Source of the DNA: Pseudomonas fuscovaginae SE-1
GTDB taxonomy: Bacteria > Pseudomonadota > Gammaproteobacteria > Pseudomonadales > Pseudomonadaceae
Direction of reading: 5' to 3'
Length of the DNA: 60,158 nt
NCBI RefSeq assembly: GCF_000364705.1
Contig: NZ_AQOH01000030.1
Span: 1 to 60,158, forward strand
The notes beneath the pieces are model-generated. The model saw only the letters and a program-made list of their open reading frames with translations, was not told the origin of the DNA and searched no databases. Position 1 is the stretch's first letter; each line of letters starts with the position of its first letter. This document shows, piece by piece, positions 50,554 to 59,209 of the stretch. The position numbers were made by a program, and so were the translations under genes.

Positions 50554-51336
50554 ATGTCGCTGCTCGCGCTGACCGATACGCAGATCAGTACCTGGGTCGC
50601 GAGCTTCATGCTGCCGCTGTTCCGGGTCGGCGCGATGCTGATGACCATGCCGATCTTCGGTACGGCCCTGGTTTCGCGACGGATACGAATGTATTTCACC
50701 CTGGCCATTACCGTGGTGATCACCCCGGGGTTGCCGCCGATGCCCGAGGTTCATCCGCTCGACCTCAGCGGGCTGATGCTGATCGCCGAGCAGATCATCA
50801 TCGGCGCCTTGCTCGGTTTCTCCCTGCAGATGCTGTTTCAGGCCTTCGTGGTGGCCGGGCAGATCGTCGCGATCCAGATGGGCATGGGCTTCGCCTCGAT
50901 GGTCGACCCGGTCAACGGAGTCTCGACCGCGATGATCGGGCAGTTCTTGACCATGCTGGTGACGCTGATGTTCCTCGCGATGAACGGCCACCTGGTGGTG
51001 TTCGAGGTGCTGACCGAGAGTTTTACCACCCTGCCGGTGGGCAGCGGCCTGGCGGCTACGGATTTCTGGCAGATCGCTGGCAAGCTCGGCTGGGTGCTCG
51101 CGGCCGCGCTGATGCTGGTTCTGCCGGCGATCACCGCACTGCTGGTAGTGAACGTCGCCTTCGGCATCATGACCCGTGCGGCGCCGCAACTGAACATTTT
51201 TTCCATCGGCTTCCCGCTGACGCTGGCCCTGGGGATGCTGATCCTCTGGGTCAGCCTCGGGGACCTTCTCAATCAGTATCAACCGCTGGTCGCCGAGGCC
51301 TTGCAGTTTTTACGTGAATTGGCACGGGCGCGCTGA
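50554..51336 (+). CDS. fliR: FliR export gate protein
   Basis: 260 aa from the ATG at 50554. An in-frame TTG at 50545 would overlap fliQ and adds no conserved residues. Five to six membrane helices, with FRVGAMLMTMPIFGTALVSR, QIVAIQMGMGFASMVDPVNG and NIFSIGFPLTLALGMLILWV visible. Completes the FliPQR channel. flhB follows after two bases. Confidence 0.96.
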   Translation: MSLLALTDTQISTWVASFMLPLFRVGAMLMTMPIFGTALVSRRIRMYFTLAITVVITPGLPPMPEVHPLDLSGLMLIAEQIIIGALLGFSLQMLFQAFVVAGQIVAIQMGMGFASMVDPVNGVSTAMIGQFLTMLVTLMFLAMNGHLVVFEVLTESFTTLPVGSGLAATDFWQIAGKLGWVLAAALMLVLPAITALLVVNVAFGIMTRAAPQLNIFSIGFPLTLALGMLILWVSLGDLLNQYQPLVAEALQFLRELARAR

Positions 51337-51338
51337 GC

Positions 51339-52478
51339 ATGGCAGAGAGCGAGAGCGGTCAGGACAAGACAGAACAACCCACCGAGAAGCGCAAGAGGGA
51401 GTCCCGGGAAAAGGGCGAAATTGCCCGTTCCAAGGAACTCAATACATTGGTGGTGATGATGGCCGGCACGGGCGGGGTGCTGATGTTCGGCGGTACGCTG
51501 GCCCAGCACATGGCCGAACTGATGCGGCTGAACTTCACCCTGTCGCGCGAGGTGGTGCTCGACCAGCGCTACATGGCGATCTTCCTGCTGCAGTCGGGCA
51601 AGGCGGCGCTCCTGGCGGTTCAGCCGCTGCTGCTGACCCTGTTGGCTGCCGCCCTCATCGGGCCGGTTTCCCTGGGGGGCTGGTTGTTCGCCGCCGGCAG
51701 CATGGCGCCCAAGTTCAGCCGGATGAACCCGCTATCCGGTCTCAAGCGCATGTTCGCGCCCAAGTCTCTGGTGGAACTGCTCAAGGCCCTGGCGAAATTC
51801 ACTATCGTCCTGATGGTCGCGCTGGCGGTGCTGTCGTCGGATATCGACGACCTGCTGAGCATCGCTCATGAACCTCTGGAAATGGCGATTATCCACAGCC
51901 TGCAACTGGTGGGGTGGAGTGCCTGGTGGATGTCCCTCGGCCTGCTGCTGATCGCGGCGGTGGACGTGCCGTTGCAGTTGTGGGAAAGCCACAAGAAGCT
52001 GCTGATGACCAAGCAGGAAGTGCGCGACGAGTTCAAGGATCAGGAGGGGCGTCCCGAGATCAAGCAGCGGATTCGTCAGTTGCAGCGGGAGATGTCCCAG
52101 CATCGGATGATGGCGGCGATTCCCGAGGCGGACGTGGTCATCACCAACCCCACACACTATGCGGTCGCGCTCAAATATGACTCGGAAAAGGGCGGGGCGC
52201 CGATCCTGCTGGCCAAGGGCAACGACTTCATTGCCCTGAAGATCCGCGAGATCGCCGTCGAGCACGAGATCATGCTGCTCGAGTCACCGGCCCTGGCGCG
52301 GTCGATCTATTACTCCACCGAGCTGGAGCAGGAAATCCCGTCGGGGCTTTACCTGGCGGTTGCGCAGGTGCTGGCGTATGTCTATCAGATTCGCCAGTTC
52401 CGCGCGGGCAAGGGGCGCCGGCCGGACCCGCTCAAGGACGACCTGCCGATTCCGCCGGATCTGCGCCGCGATTCCTGA
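51339..52478 (+). CDS. flhB: FlhB export switch protein
   Basis: 379 aa. N-terminal SGQDKTEQPTEKRKRESREK, four membrane helices, then the cytosolic domain with the self-cleavage motif NPTH in ADVVITNPTHYAVALKYDSE (Asn about residue 269) and GGAPILLAKGNDFIALKIRE. Cleavage at NPTH lets FliK switch export from hook to filament proteins. The last gene of the fliL-flhB run. Confidence 0.97.
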   Translation: MAESESGQDKTEQPTEKRKRESREKGEIARSKELNTLVVMMAGTGGVLMFGGTLAQHMAELMRLNFTLSREVVLDQRYMAIFLLQSGKAALLAVQPLLLTLLAAALIGPVSLGGWLFAAGSMAPKFSRMNPLSGLKRMFAPKSLVELLKALAKFTIVLMVALAVLSSDIDDLLSIAHEPLEMAIIHSLQLVGWSAWWMSLGLLLIAAVDVPLQLWESHKKLLMTKQEVRDEFKDQEGRPEIKQRIRQLQREMSQHRMMAAIPEADVVITNPTHYAVALKYDSEKGGAPILLAKGNDFIALKIREIAVEHEIMLLESPALARSIYYSTELEQEIPSGLYLAVAQVLAYVYQIRQFRAGKGRRPDPLKDDLPIPPDLRRDS

Positions 52479-52510
52479 TGGCGGTCGCTCTTGTGCGGGT
52501 GGCCTGGGCA

Positions 52511-52530
52511 GGGCTTGCCCGCGAATAGGT
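52511..52530. repeat. Degenerate REP-like fragment between flhB and flhA
   Basis: The 175-base gap between flhB and flhA contains GGGCAGGGCTTGCCCGCGAA, a single-arm remnant resembling one half of the intergenic palindromes seen elsewhere in the window. The complete second arm is not recognisable. Confidence 0.4.
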
Positions 52531-52576
52531 CCGCAATCCGTGCGCCTCTGAGCATTTTCTGGATCTTCGTCATAGT

Positions 52577-52592
52577 TGGAGAGCTTCTTGCA
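52577..52592 (+). promoter_or_regulatory. Possible sigma-54 promoter of flhA
   Basis: TGGAGAGCTTCTTGCA has GG (52578-52579) and GC (52590-52591) at the right distance, with a good -12 but a divergent -24 block. Located 62 bases before the flhA start, where P. aeruginosa also has an RpoN-dependent promoter. Confidence 0.55.
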
Positions 52593-52605
52593 GAAGCAGC
52601 TCCAC

Positions 52606-52621
52606 GACGCCCGCGGGCGTC
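52606..52621. promoter_or_regulatory. Perfect palindrome at the predicted 5' end of the flhA transcript
   Basis: GACGCCCGCGGGCGTC is a 16-base perfect palindrome starting within a few bases of the transcription start predicted from the putative sigma-54 promoter. It would form a hairpin with a four-base loop at the mRNA 5' end. Confidence 0.45.
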
Positions 52622-52653
52622 AAAAGTTTGCTTCAAGGTGACGAGGAATACCG

Positions 52654-54783
52654 GTGGATCGCACTCAACTCATCAACACGGCTCGCAGTAACCTGGTCAG
52701 CCTTGGCCGGGGCAACCTGGGTGTGCCGCTGCTACTGCTGATCATGTTGGCGATGATGATGTTGCCGATGCCGGCCTTTCTGCTCGACGTGTTCTTCACC
52801 TTCAACATCGCCCTGTCGATCGTGGTCCTGCTGGTCTGTGTGTACGCGCTGCGGCCGTTGGACTTTGCCGTTTTCCCGACCATCCTGCTGGTGGCAACGC
52901 TGTTGCGCCTGTCGCTGAACGTGGCCTCGACCCGGGTGGTCATGCTTCACGGCCAGGAGGGTCATGCCGCTGCCGGCAAGGTGATCCAGGCCTTCGGCGA
53001 GGTGGTGATCGGCGGTAACTACGTGGTCGGTATCGTGGTCTTCGCGATCCTGATGATCATCAACTTCGTCGTGGTGACCAAGGGTGCCGGGCGGATTTCC
53101 GAGGTGAGCGCGCGTTTCACCCTCGACGCGATGCCCGGCAAGCAGATGGCGATCGACGCCGACCTCAACGCCGGCCTGATCGATCAGGCCCAGGCCAAGG
53201 CGCGCCGTTCGGAGGTGGCCCAGGAAGCCGAGTTCTACGGCTCGATGGACGGTGCCAGCAAATTCGTCCGCGGTGACGCCATCGCCGGTCTGCTGATCCT
53301 GTTCATCAACCTGATCGGCGGCATGTTGGTCGGGATCCTCCAGCACAACATGACGTTCGTCGATGCCGGCAGGGTCTACGCCCTGCTGACCATCGGTGAC
53401 GGTTTAGTGGCGCAATTGCCATCACTGTTGTTATCCACAGCAGCGGCCATCATGGTGACCCGTGCCTCCGGTTCGGAGGACATGGGCAAGCAGATCAACC
53501 GGCAGATGTTCGCCTCGCCCAAGGCCCTGGCCGTCGCCGCCGCCCTGATGGCGATCATGGGGCTGGTGCCGGGCATGCCGCACATCTCCTTCCTCAGCCT
53601 GGCACTGCTGGCCGGCGGTGCAGCCTACCTGCTCTGGAAAAAGCAGAATGCCGACAAGGTCCTGGCCCTGGCCGAGGTCCAGCGCCAGCAGGAACTGTTG
53701 CCGTCGCCGGCTCGCGCCATGGAAACCAAGGAGCTGGGCTGGGATGACGTGACGCCGATCGACATGATCGGCCTGGAAGTGGGCTATCGCCTGATTCCGC
53801 TGGTGGACCGCAACCAGGGCGGGCAGTTGCTGGCGCGGATCAAGGGCGTGCGCAAGAAACTGTCCCAGGATCTGGGCTTCCTGATGCCCACCGTGCATAT
53901 TCGTGACAACCTCGACCTGGCTCCCAGCGCCTATCGCCTGACCCTGATGGGGGTGATCCTGGCCGAGGCCGAGATCTACCCCGAGCGCGAACTGGCGATC
54001 AACCCGGGGCAGGTCTACGGCACCCTCAACGGGATCACCGCCAAGGACCCGGCCTTCGGGCTGGATGCGGTCTGGATCGAGGTCAGCCAGCGTGCCCAGG
54101 CGCAGTCGCTGGGCTACACCGTGGTCGATGCCAGTACCGTGGTCGCGACCCACCTCAACCAGATCCTGTACAAGCACTCCAGCGAACTGATCGGCCACGA
54201 GGAGGTCCAGCAGCTCATGCAACTGCTGGCCAAGAACTCGCCAAAACTGGCCGAGGAGCTGGTGCCGGGGATCATTTCCCTGTCACATCTGCTCAAGGTG
54301 CTGCAGGCATTGCTTGCCGAACACGTACCGGTGCGCGATATCCGCACCATTGCCGAAGCCATCGCCAACAATGCCTCCAAGAGTCAAGATACTGCCGCTT
54401 TGGTCGCCGCCGTGCGTGTCGGATTATCCCGTGCAATCGTCCAAAGCATTGTAGGGCTTGACTCCGAGCTGCCTGTGATCACCTTGGAGCCAAGGTTGGA
54501 ACAAATATTGCTCAATAGTCTGCAGAAGGCCGGACAGGGCTCGGAAGAGGGCGTTCTCCTCGAGCCGAGCATGGCTGAAAAGCTCCAGCGTTCACTGATT
54601 GAAGCCGCCCAGCGTCAAGAGATGCAGGGGCAGCCGGTGATCCTGCTGGTGGCCGGTCCGGTTCGCGCGATGCTTTCGCGGTTCGGACGCCTGGCGGTAC
54701 CCAGTCTGCATGTGCTGGCCTACCAGGAAATTCCGGACAACAAGCAAGTCACCATCGTTGCGACAGTAGGGCCCAACGGCTGA
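52654..54783 (+). CDS. flhA: FlhA export gate protein
   Basis: 709 aa starting at a GTG with GACGAGGA upstream. The N-terminal half has about eight membrane helices and the FHIPEP family region (LRLSLNVASTRVVMLHGQEG, VVTKGAGRISEVSARFTLDA with MPGKQMAIDADLNAGLI). The C-terminal cytosolic domain (from about residue 350) forms the nonameric docking ring (DLGFLMPTVHIRDNLDLAPS, ASTVVATHLNQILYKHSSEL). flhF follows after 11 bases. Confidence 0.97.
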   Translation: MDRTQLINTARSNLVSLGRGNLGVPLLLLIMLAMMMLPMPAFLLDVFFTFNIALSIVVLLVCVYALRPLDFAVFPTILLVATLLRLSLNVASTRVVMLHGQEGHAAAGKVIQAFGEVVIGGNYVVGIVVFAILMIINFVVVTKGAGRISEVSARFTLDAMPGKQMAIDADLNAGLIDQAQAKARRSEVAQEAEFYGSMDGASKFVRGDAIAGLLILFINLIGGMLVGILQHNMTFVDAGRVYALLTIGDGLVAQLPSLLLSTAAAIMVTRASGSEDMGKQINRQMFASPKALAVAAALMAIMGLVPGMPHISFLSLALLAGGAAYLLWKKQNADKVLALAEVQRQQELLPSPARAMETKELGWDDVTPIDMIGLEVGYRLIPLVDRNQGGQLLARIKGVRKKLSQDLGFLMPTVHIRDNLDLAPSAYRLTLMGVILAEAEIYPERELAINPGQVYGTLNGITAKDPAFGLDAVWIEVSQRAQAQSLGYTVVDASTVVATHLNQILYKHSSELIGHEEVQQLMQLLAKNSPKLAEELVPGIISLSHLLKVLQALLAEHVPVRDIRTIAEAIANNASKSQDTAALVAAVRVGLSRAIVQSIVGLDSELPVITLEPRLEQILLNSLQKAGQGSEEGVLLEPSMAEKLQRSLIEAAQRQEMQGQPVILLVAGPVRAMLSRFGRLAVPSLHVLAYQEIPDNKQVTIVATVGPNG

Positions 54784-54794
54784 GGTAGTGGGTT

Positions 54795-56129
54795 ATGCAA
54801 GTTAAGCGTTTTTTCGCCGCCGATATGCGTCAGGCCATGAAGCTGGTTCGTGACGAATTGGGCTCGGACGCGGCCATCATCGGCAACCGCCGGATCGCCG
54901 GCGGTGTCGAGCTGACGGCTGCGCTCGACTACAAGCTCTCGGCCCTGGCTCCACGGGTTCCGAACATGGAGCTTGAGGACGAGCTGCGCAAGACCCAGTC
55001 GCGGATCGTCAACGCCCAGGCCGAGCTGAGCCTGCGCAGCGAAGGTGAGAGCGACGCCGGCACCAATCGCCAACTGTTCGCCGGCCTGCCGTTGACCGCG
55101 GCCGAGCCGCTGATCGAGCCGACCTTCGATGAGCCGCGCCGCCCGGCTCCGGCCGCGGCCCCGGCTGCGGCGGCCCCGGCGGTGGATCAGCGGGTGTTCG
55201 AGTCGATGCGCTCGGAACTCAATGGCTTGCGCGAGCTGCTGGAAGTCCAGCTCGGCTCGCTGGCCTGGAACCAGTTGCAAGGCCGTCAGCCGGAACAGGC
55301 CAACCTCTGGCGGCGCCTGCAGCGCATCGGCCTGTCCGGCCCGCTGTCGCGTGACCTGCTGGCGCTGATCACCGAGATTCAGGATCCACGCCAGGCCTGG
55401 CGCATGTTGCTGGCGCACCTGGCACGGATGATCGTCACGCCCGAAATCGAGCCGCTGGAAGAGGGTGGGGTGATCGCCATGGTCGGCCCGGCCGGCATGG
55501 GCAAGACCACTACGCTGGCCAAACTGGCCGCACGCTACGTACTCAAGTACGGTGCACAGAATATCGCGCTGGTCAGCATGGACAGCTTCCGCATTGGCGC
55601 CCAGGAGCAGCTCAAGACGCTGGGGCGGATTCTCAATGTCTCCGTGACCCATGTCGACCCCGGCCAGTCCCTGGCTCAGGCCCTCGATCCGCTGTTGCGC
55701 AAGCGCGTGGTGCTGATCGACACCGCCGGCCTGCAGGCCAGCGACCCGGCCTTGCGCATGCAACTGGAAAGCCTGGCCGGTCGCGGGATCAAGGCAAAGA
55801 ACTATCTGGTCCTGGCCACCACCAGCCAGAAGCAGGTGCTCACCGCCGCCTACCACAGCTACAAGCGCTGTGGCCTGGCCGGTTGCATCCTGACCAAGCT
55901 GGACGAGACGGCGAGCCTCGGCGAAGTGCTGAGCCTGGCCATCAGCCATGAATTGCCGGTGGCCTATCTGACCGATGGACCGAGGATCCCGGACGATCTG
56001 CATCTGCCTCGCCGTCACCAGTTGGTGAGTCGTGCAGTGAGTGTGCAGATGCAGGAAGAACCCAGCGAAGAGGCCATGGCCGATATGTTCGCTGACATCT
56101 ACCACAGCCCCTCCAAGCGAGTGGGGTGA
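54795..56129 (+). CDS. flhF: FlhF SRP-type GTPase, polar flagellum placement
   Basis: 444 aa. The N-terminal basic/variable domain starts QVKRFFAADMRQAMKLVRDE, an Ala/Pro-rich linker lies near 115-140, and the NG GTPase domain contains the P-loop GPAGMGKTTTLAKLAARY (about residue 233), VSMDSFRIGAQEQLKTLGRI, DTAGLQ and TKLDETASLGEVLSLA. FlhF marks the pole where the flagellum is built and works opposite to FleN. Followed by a 121-base gap with one micro-ORF. Confidence 0.96.
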   Translation: MQVKRFFAADMRQAMKLVRDELGSDAAIIGNRRIAGGVELTAALDYKLSALAPRVPNMELEDELRKTQSRIVNAQAELSLRSEGESDAGTNRQLFAGLPLTAAEPLIEPTFDEPRRPAPAAAPAAAAPAVDQRVFESMRSELNGLRELLEVQLGSLAWNQLQGRQPEQANLWRRLQRIGLSGPLSRDLLALITEIQDPRQAWRMLLAHLARMIVTPEIEPLEEGGVIAMVGPAGMGKTTTLAKLAARYVLKYGAQNIALVSMDSFRIGAQEQLKTLGRILNVSVTHVDPGQSLAQALDPLLRKRVVLIDTAGLQASDPALRMQLESLAGRGIKAKNYLVLATTSQKQVLTAAYHSYKRCGLAGCILTKLDETASLGEVLSLAISHELPVAYLTDGPRIPDDLHLPRRHQLVSRAVSVQMQEEPSEEAMADMFADIYHSPSKRVG

Positions 56130-56136
56130 GGTAACC

Positions 56137-56241
56137 ATGAAGACGTTGCAACGCATCTACATCGATGGTCTGCCAGGCATTAGTCTCCCTCGGGAGCGCG
56201 CAGCCAGTTATGTGGCCTTCCGTCTACGCAAGACAAGGTAA
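56137..56241 (+). CDS. Possible micro-protein between flhF and fleN
   Basis: A 34-codon ATG frame with GTGAGG ten bases upstream. The product would be basic (MKTLQRIYIDGLPGISLPRE, ending FRLRKTR). It ends 9 bases before the fleN ATG, so it could work as a leader coupling flhF and fleN translation, or be chance. No family known to me. Confidence 0.3.
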   Translation: MKTLQRIYIDGLPGISLPRERAASYVAFRLRKTR

Positions 56242-56250
56242 GAAGAGAAC

Positions 56251-57084
56251 ATGGGCAGCATGCATCCCGTACAGGTGATTGCGGTGACCGGCGGCAAGGG
56301 TGGCGTCGGGAAGACTAACGTGTCAGTGAACTTGTCCCTGGCGCTGGCTGAGCTTGGCCGGCGTGTCATGCTGCTGGATGCCGACCTGGGCCTGGCGAAT
56401 GTCGACGTTCTGCTGGGGCTGACCCCGAAACGGACCCTGGCCGATGTGATCGAGGGTCGCTGCGAATTGCGCGATGTGCTGCTGCAGGGGCCCGGCGGGA
56501 TCCGTATCGTGCCGGCGGCTTCCGGTACCCAGAGCATGGTCAACCTCAATCCGGCCCAGCATGCCGGCCTGATCCAGGCGTTCAGCGACATCGGCGACAA
56601 TCTCGACGTGCTGGTGATCGACACCGCTGCGGGTATTGGTGACTCGGTGGTCAGTTTTGTCCGCGCGGCCCAGGAAGTGCTGCTGGTGGTCTGCGATGAG
56701 CCGACCTCGATCACCGACGCCTACGCATTGATCAAGCTGCTCAATCGCGACTATGGCATGAATCGTTTCCGGGTCCTGGCCAACATGGCCCAGAGCCCGC
56801 AGGAAGGGCGCAACCTGTTCGCCAAGTTGACCAAGGTCACGGACCGTTTCCTCGACGTGGCCCTACAATACGTTGGCGCCGTTCCCTACGACGAATGCGT
56901 TCGCAAGGCCGTGCAAAAGCAGCGTGCGGTCTATGAAGCTTTCCCTCGTTCGAAATGCGCCCTGGCGTTCAAGGCCATCGCGCAGAAGGTCGACACCTGG
57001 CCGTTGCCCGCCAACCCGCGTGGGCACCTGGAATTCTTCGTCGAACGTCTGGTACTTCAAACGAGTGCGGGACCGGTACTATGA
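56251..57084 (+). CDS. fleN: FleN (FlhG) flagellar number regulator
   Basis: 277 aa MinD/ParA-type ATPase that antagonises FleQ and keeps the flagellar number low. The deviant Walker A is AVTGGKGGVGKTNVSVNLSL; LLDADLGLANVDVLLGL and VIDTAAGIGDSVVSFVRAAQ follow. The N-terminal extension before the P-loop is short, as in pseudomonads. AAGAAGAG ribosome site. The stop overlaps the fliA start (ATGA). Confidence 0.96.
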   Translation: MGSMHPVQVIAVTGGKGGVGKTNVSVNLSLALAELGRRVMLLDADLGLANVDVLLGLTPKRTLADVIEGRCELRDVLLQGPGGIRIVPAASGTQSMVNLNPAQHAGLIQAFSDIGDNLDVLVIDTAAGIGDSVVSFVRAAQEVLLVVCDEPTSITDAYALIKLLNRDYGMNRFRVLANMAQSPQEGRNLFAKLTKVTDRFLDVALQYVGAVPYDECVRKAVQKQRAVYEAFPRSKCALAFKAIAQKVDTWPLPANPRGHLEFFVERLVLQTSAGPVL

Positions 57085-57821
57085 CTGCAAGTGGCTATCG
57101 CATGTATTCCAAGTCGTCGCGTGACAGCCAGTATGAATTGATCGAGCGCTACGCGCCGCTGGTCAAGCGCATTGCCTATCACCTGCTGGCGCGGTTGCCG
57201 GCCAGCGTCCAGGTCGAGGATCTGATCCAGGCCGGGATGATCGGCCTGCTCGAGGTCTCGACCAAATACGATTCGGGCAAGGGCGCCAGTTTCGAGACCT
57301 ATGCCGGTATCCGCATTCGTGGCGCGATGCTCGACGAGGTGCGCAAGGGTGACTGGGCACCCCGTTCGGTACACCGCAACACCCGCATGGTCAGTGACGC
57401 AATCCGCGCAATTGAAGCGAAAACCGGTCGCGACGCTAAAGATCATGAAGTTGCAGCCGAACTCCAGTTGAGTCTCGATGATTATTACGGGATTTTGAAT
57501 GATACCTTGGGCAGTCGCCTGTTCAGTTTCGACGACCTGTTACAGGACGGCGAGCATGAAGGGCTGCACGAGGATGGCGCGAGTGCTCATCTCGAACCGT
57601 CGCGCGATCTGGAGGATGAACGTTTCCAGACCGCGCTGGCGGATGCGATCGCCAATTTGCCGGAGCGTGAGCGGCTGGTGTTGTCGCTGTACTACGACGA
57701 GGAGCTGAACCTCAAGGAAATCGGCGAGGTCCTGGGGGTCAGCGAGTCACGGGTCAGCCAGTTGCATAGCCAGTGCGCAGCCCGCTTGCGGGGGCGTTTG
57801 GGGGAATGGCGAGCGCGTTGA
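57081..57821 (+). CDS. fliA: FliA flagellar sigma factor (sigma-28)
   Basis: 246 aa from the ATG at 57081 overlapping the fleN stop. Region 2 has VKRIAYHLLARLPASVQVED and LIQAGMIGLLEVSTKYD; region 3 RGAMLDEVRKGDWAPRSVHR; region 4 LYYDEELNLKEIGEVLGVSE followed by SRVSQLHSQC. Directs transcription of fliC, probably fliS, and chemotaxis genes; its binding sites at 28647 and 31687 lie in this window. The 179-base gap after it has a GCAGTGC/GCACTGC hairpin (57826-57845) with no T-run. Confidence 0.97.
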   Translation: MTASGYRMYSKSSRDSQYELIERYAPLVKRIAYHLLARLPASVQVEDLIQAGMIGLLEVSTKYDSGKGASFETYAGIRIRGAMLDEVRKGDWAPRSVHRNTRMVSDAIRAIEAKTGRDAKDHEVAAELQLSLDDYYGILNDTLGSRLFSFDDLLQDGEHEGLHEDGASAHLEPSRDLEDERFQTALADAIANLPERERLVLSLYYDEELNLKEIGEVLGVSESRVSQLHSQCAARLRGRLGEWRAR

Positions 57822-58000
57822 CGGGGCAGTGCGTGGGGGCACTGCGAACGAGACCGATGCAGCGTGTGACGGTGTATCGGCGGCTCGGCCGATGGTGGTT
57901 TCCATGCAGCAGGGTACAGAGCCTTGTCGAGTGTTGTGCCGAATTGATTTAACAGCGCGTCCAGGTGCTGAAACGCGTTTAAGACTGCTTGGAGGTCGAA

Positions 58001-58384
58001 TTGAACAAGAACATGAAAATCCTCATTGTTGATGACTTTTCAACGATGCGGCGGATCATCAAGAACCTGTTGCGTGATCTCGGGTTCACCAACACTGTCG
58101 AGGCCGATGACGGTATTACCGCCATTCCGGTCCTGAACAGTGGCAGCATCGACTTTCTGGTCACCGACTGGAACATGCCCGGCATGACCGGCATCGATCT
58201 GTTGCGCCACGTGCGTGCCGACGAGAAGCTCAAGCATCTGCCTGTTCTGATGGTAACGGCCGAGGCCAAGCGCGAGCAGATCATCGAGGCCGCTCAGGCC
58301 GGCGTGAACGGCTATGTGGTCAAACCATTCACGGCCCAGGCGTTGAAAGAGAAGATCGAGAAGATCTTCGAACGCATCGGTTGA
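58001..58384 (+). CDS. cheY: CheY chemotaxis response regulator
   Basis: 127 aa from the TTG at 58001, five bases after a GGAGG ribosome site; the ATG at 58013 ([10 protein letters not shown]) gives 123 aa but is 17 bases from that site. The length from TTG compares well with E. coli CheY. Acidic pair in [11 protein letters not shown], phospho-acceptor Asp in [13 protein letters not shown], Thr/Ser in [11 protein letters not shown], Lys in VVKPFTAQ. CheY-P binds FliM to reverse the motor. Confidence 0.96.
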   Translation: MNKNMKILIVDDFSTMRRIIKNLLRDLGFTNTVEADDGITAIPVLNSGSIDFLVTDWNMPGMTGIDLLRHVRADEKLKHLPVLMVTAEAKREQIIEAAQAGVNGYVVKPFTAQALKEKIEKIFERIG

Positions 58385-58406
58385 TGAAGTCCGCCACGGG
58401 GGCGCT

Positions 58407-59195
58407 ATGGAGCACTACGAATCCTCTCTGGGCGATTTTGAATCGACCCTGAAAAAACATGCTCGTGAGCTGGTCGAAAGCCTTGAAAAAGGCCGCTTCG
58501 GCGACGCCGTGCAGATGATCCATGAGCTGAACCAGGCCCGTGACCGCGGCTTGTACCTGGAAGTCGGCAAGCTGACTCGCGAGTTGCACAGTGCGATCGT
58601 CAATTTCCAGATCGATCCCACCATGCCGCAGGCCGAGGAAGTCTCGCAGATCACTGATGCCACCGAGCGCCTGTCCTATGTGGTCAGGCTCACCGAGGCC
58701 GCGGCCAACCGCACCATGGACCTGGTGGAAAGCGCGACCCCTCGGATCAATGGCCTGAATGACGAAGCCAAGCAACTGAGCGCCGATTGGGGCCGGTTCA
58801 TGCGGCGCGAGGTCGGCGCCGAGGAATTCCGTGCGCTGGCCCGGCGGGTCGACAGTTTTCTGACGCGCAGCGAGCAGGAAACCCAGGCCGTGTCGAGCGA
58901 ACTCAACGATATCCTGCTGGCCCAGGATTATCAGGATCTGACCGGCCAGGTGATCAAGCGTGTCACGCAGATGGTCACCGAGGTCGAGAGCAATCTGCTC
59001 AAGCTGGTGCTGATGGCCAGCCATGTGGATCGCTTTGCCGGCATCGAGCATGACCGCGAAGCGATCCTTGCGCAAAAAGATCCACAAAAACAAATGGCAA
59101 AGGGTGAAGGTCCGCAGATTCATGCCGATAAACGTGAAGACGTTGTGTCTGGCCAGGACGATGTCGACGATTTGCTTTCCAGCCTTGGATTCTAG
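58407..59195 (+). CDS. cheZ: CheZ CheY-P phosphatase
   Basis: 262 aa, a long helical hairpin. The catalytic segment ILLAQDYQDLTGQVIKRVTQ carries the Gln that attacks CheY-P (DxQDLTGQ). The C-terminal peptide GQDDVDDLLSSLGF is the CheY-tethering helix, linked by a Lys/Gln/Asp-rich disordered stretch. 22 bases after cheY, 14 bases before cheA. Confidence 0.96.
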   Translation: MEHYESSLGDFESTLKKHARELVESLEKGRFGDAVQMIHELNQARDRGLYLEVGKLTRELHSAIVNFQIDPTMPQAEEVSQITDATERLSYVVRLTEAAANRTMDLVESATPRINGLNDEAKQLSADWGRFMRREVGAEEFRALARRVDSFLTRSEQETQAVSSELNDILLAQDYQDLTGQVIKRVTQMVTEVESNLLKLVLMASHVDRFAGIEHDREAILAQKDPQKQMAKGEGPQIHADKREDVVSGQDDVDDLLSSLGF

Positions 59196-59209
59196 GAGCA
59201 CCCATACAC

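Noticed and set aside
57826..57845. GCAGTGC/GCACTGC hairpin after fliA as a terminator
   Set aside because: No T-run follows it; noted only as a possible structure.
57888..57895. GCCGATGG as a FliA -10 element for cheY
   Set aside because: No TAAA-like -35 at the required distance (sequence there is ACGGTGTA).
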